DNA from: Balamuthia mandrillaris
Taxonomy: Eukaryota; Discosea; Longamoebia; Balamuthiidae
Assembly (NCBI GenBank): GCA_031835245.1
Contig: JAVKOQ010000060.1
Location: 1 to 64,000 of the forward strand
Reading direction: 5' to 3'
Length of the DNA: 64,000 nt
Below, in pieces: positions 61,344 through 64,000 of the stretch. The position numbers and the translations under genes are program-made. A model generated the notes under the pieces. That model had not been told where the DNA came from. It searched no databases and saw nothing but the letters and a program-made list of their open reading frames with translations. Within the stretch, counting starts at the first letter, position 1. Each line of letters begins with the position of its first letter.

Positions 61344-63225
61344 TTAGATGGCACTAAGGGCTTGGTCAGCGTAGAACTTGACGTCGCGGTCCTTGTCCTC
61401 GTGCAGCTTGGTGAGGCAGGGCTTCACTTTGCTCTGGATGGTGTTGCTGTCGAGGTGTTTGAGGAGCTTGTGGAGGGTCTTGGCCACGTTGAAGCGGATG
61501 TTGGGGACGGGGTCCTCCGCCATTCTCAGCACCAGCGGCAGCATGCTGTTTGTGACCACCTCCGCCTCCTTCATTCCTTGCACCTCTGATAACACCTGTT
61601 TCAGAAGGTAAAGAGATGAGGTTAGTTTAGAAACACAACAGAAATAAAATAACTAGAAGAAGAAAACCGAGAGAACATACCCCAATGGCAAACAGAGTGG
61701 TCATGCGATAGAGATAATTAGGATGAGTGTGCAGGGCCAAGACCTTGGGGATGATGTTGTTCTGGGCCCACTCCACGCCAAACACCTCCGTCAGCTTCTT
61801 CAGATTCATGGTGGCCGCATCACGAATGGAGAACACCGAGTCGCCCAACCAGCTCATGCAGAGGCTATCCAGCTTTTCGTCAAAGAACTTGACGCCCAGC
61901 TGGGAGGCCAGCAGGGGGATGTACTCGATGATGGCCAGGCGCACGCGCCACTGTCGGTCCTCGGCAAGCTCCACGATGGCCGGGAGGAGCGATTGGGAGA
62001 GCATCTCCACGCCGATCACCTTGTTGACCTCGTCCAGCTTGGAGATAATGTTGAGGCGAACCTCGGGGAAGTCGTCTTTCAGCAGCTGCAGGAAGAGGTC
62101 CAGCAGGTGCTCCAGCGTTTTCTCCTTGCCAAACACAGGGGCCAATCCCATTATTACAGAAGCCAATGCAGCTAATTTTTTTTAAGGTTTGTTGGTAAAT
62201 AATAGATAGAAAAAAAAGCAAGAAGAGGAGAAGAGGAATGCAAAAAGGAAGGAAAGAAACCTCTAGCGTGCTGTGAGCCATCTGAAACGAGTTCCTTGAT
62301 GCAGGGAAGGATATGTTTAATAGATACTTCCACGGGCAACTTTTTGCAAACGCCGGTAACCTTGAAGGCACCCGCCGTCCTGACCTCTGCCTCTGTGTCC
62401 TTCAACAAACGCACGAAAGCGGGCACGAGTTCTGCCTCTGTTGTCTCCGGTCCCAAAGCATCGCACAACTGTAATGCAGTTTACAAAGATTAGAAAGAAT
62501 TGTTCTGAGTTTCAAATATGAACAAAAAAATATAAAAACAAAACAAAACAAAAGTTAAATAACACTTGCCTCGACAAACTTCTCGGCCATCATGTAGCGA
62601 ACTCGCCATGATCGGTCAGTGGCACAGGCACGCACGATGGGAAGTACGTATGTGCTCCTCTCCTCCGCGTTGAACAGCTTGCCCATAGAGACGCAAGTCT
62701 CAACGACGAGCAAGCGGACAGAGTCCTGCTCGTCTTTGGCAAGTTTATGGAAGATCGGCACCAGCTCCTCAATAATGTGTTCTTTGGATGCAGCAGGTAC
62801 AAAGTTCTAAGAGATATTTAAAAGTTAGAACATCAAAAGCAATTAAAAAGAAAGAGAAAAGGAAGCAAAGGAAAGATAGAAAAAATATATACCTTCAAAG
62901 CAGAAGAACTTGCCCGGCGGACCATTGGTGTTTCATCATCGCTTAATTTTTTGAACAGAGCGCGCATCTCCTTCTGGATTGCAGGGTCAGAAATGCGGGG
63001 ATAGGCAGAGGCAAAGAGACCGCAGGCAGAGGTGCGGCAGGTGAACCAATCACCAGTGGCCAAACGTTTGATAAGGGGGATAAAGTCCGAGTTGAAACGT
63101 GCGTCTGGCAAAACCTCTTCCACCAAGCAAAGTGACTCTACAGCCTACAAAAATAAATAAACAGAAACGGAATAAGTTCATGGCATTTGAGGAAGTGAAC
63201 AGGAAAAAGAGGGACTGGAGGGAGG

Positions 63226-63265
<40 letters not shown>

Positions 63266-63943
63266 GAGAGAGAGAGGGAGAGATGAAGAGAAGAGAAACT
63301 TACTTTTTCTCTTACAACAGTCTCTTCCACAGTGGCAAGCGTTTCCAATGGCGTAAGAAGGCAATAAGCTTCCTCAGGTCCTCCCACCAAGTCTACAAAC
63401 TTGCCCAATTCCTCCGCCAAAGCCAACAAAACCTCGTCTTCATCATCCACACAGTCTTTTTGTTTTTAAAGGAAGGAACAAAAAGCAGAAGGAGAATAGA
63501 TACCGAATTACGTTAATGAATTGACATTTAAAAAAGCAGACGGAAAAGGAACAAAGAAGGAGAGGAAAAGGAAAGAAAAGAAAGAGAGAGGAGACGAGGG
63601 AGGAAGAGAGGAGGGACGTAGAAGAAAGAGGAAGAACAAGGGGGAAAATAAAAATCTGTTGTTGGGTTGTTGATAAGAAGGAGAAAGAAAGTACCGTTTG
63701 TCAGGTAAGGAAGCAGCTCCGAGCGAGTCCGTTCGGGACCCAAGGCGCGGGCAATGGAGCCCAGACGATGGATGGAGTTCAGTCGGAGTTGGATGTCCTC
63801 ATTTTTAAGTTCGTCTATCAACAGCTGAATGGGAAGGAGAGAGTCGTCCCCTTTTTCGGCTGAGCAGTCGATAAATAGAACGGTGGAGAGGTAAGCGAAG
63901 CACCGACAAATTAAAAAAGAAGGGAAAGAATAACAATAGTACC

Positions 63944-63984
<41 letters not shown>

Positions 63985-64000
63985 CAACGCAACATACCGC
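61344..64000 (-). CDS. PPP2R1A: PP2A scaffold subunit A (PR65), 5' end missing
   Basis: The HEAT-repeat scaffold that joins the catalytic and B subunits of protein phosphatase 2A. The exon at about 63700-63863 has [40 protein letters not shown] and [11 protein letters not shown], matching the start of human PR65. Later exons: [108 protein letters not shown] and [20 protein letters not shown], ending [20 protein letters not shown]. The donor GTATGT at about 63997 on the minus strand shows that exon 1 lies across the right edge, so the start codon is outside the window. Eight or more short introns are present. Confidence 0.95.
63947..63981 (-). repeat. GA dinucleotide run in first PP2A-A intron
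   Basis: About 35 bp of GA on the plus strand, CT on the sense strand, between the window edge exon and the second exon of the scaffold gene. Confidence 0.9.

Overview
This is nuclear DNA from a compact, intron-rich unicellular eukaryote. The gene set (Ras and Rac GTPases, a copine, a receptor tyrosine kinase, F-box/ankyrin proteins, a PTS2-type peroxisomal thiolase, an HTTM membrane protein, a hemerythrin) and the short pyrimidine-rich introns suggest a free-living amoeba, probably a discosean amoebozoan of the Acanthamoeba/Balamuthia kind. That placement is inference; no rRNA or marker phylogeny is available here. I recognise 29 protein-coding genes, all apparently host genes. No rRNA, CRISPR array, transposon or viral element was found. 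Layout, 0-15 kb: Ras-family GTPase (-), secreted acidic coiled-coil protein (-), F-box/ankyrin protein (+), membrane-anchored 3CxxC zinc-finger protein (+), secreted GATase-like protein (-), importin-11 (-), mitochondrial ATP synthase gamma (-). 15-26 kb: peroxisomal 3-ketoacyl-CoA thiolase (+), an intronless 797-residue F-box protein with WARENGCPW-type repeats (+), DNAJC7-like TPR/J-domain co-chaperone (-), Spc24-like kinetochore protein (+), Rac GTPase (-). 26-42 kb: a copine carrying extra WWE and UBA domains (+), a Hal2/BPNT-like phosphatase (-), a receptor tyrosine kinase (-), a mitochondrial RCC1-like protein (-), an HTTM protein (-). 42-64 kb: NOP9 (+), FYVE protein (+), mitochondrial-type HINT (-), a tandem SRF-like MADS protein without the DNA-binding arm (+), hemerythrin (-), HhH-GPD DNA glycosylase (+), an XPA-NADAR fusion (+), an ankyrin protein (+), a Gfo/Idh/MocA oxidoreductase (+), a second intronless F-box/repeat protein (+), a universal stress protein (+), and PP2A scaffold subunit A (-), which runs off the right edge. 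Most intergenic gaps are 150-900 bp and many serve divergent gene pairs. They are AT-rich and repeatedly carry the palindrome TGTCGACA (or its core GTCGAC), with a CCAAT-type module in three of them; this looks like a shared promoter code. Microsatellites are abundant and, in introns, are consistently pyrimidine-rich on the sense strand. The most novel items are the XPA-NADAR fusion next to a DNA glycosylase, the copine-WWE-UBA protein, the SRF-like protein with two dimerisation halves and no basic arm, and the GTCGAC promoter motif. Exon limits are read by eye from GT/AG sites and frame continuity; CDS coordinates span introns.
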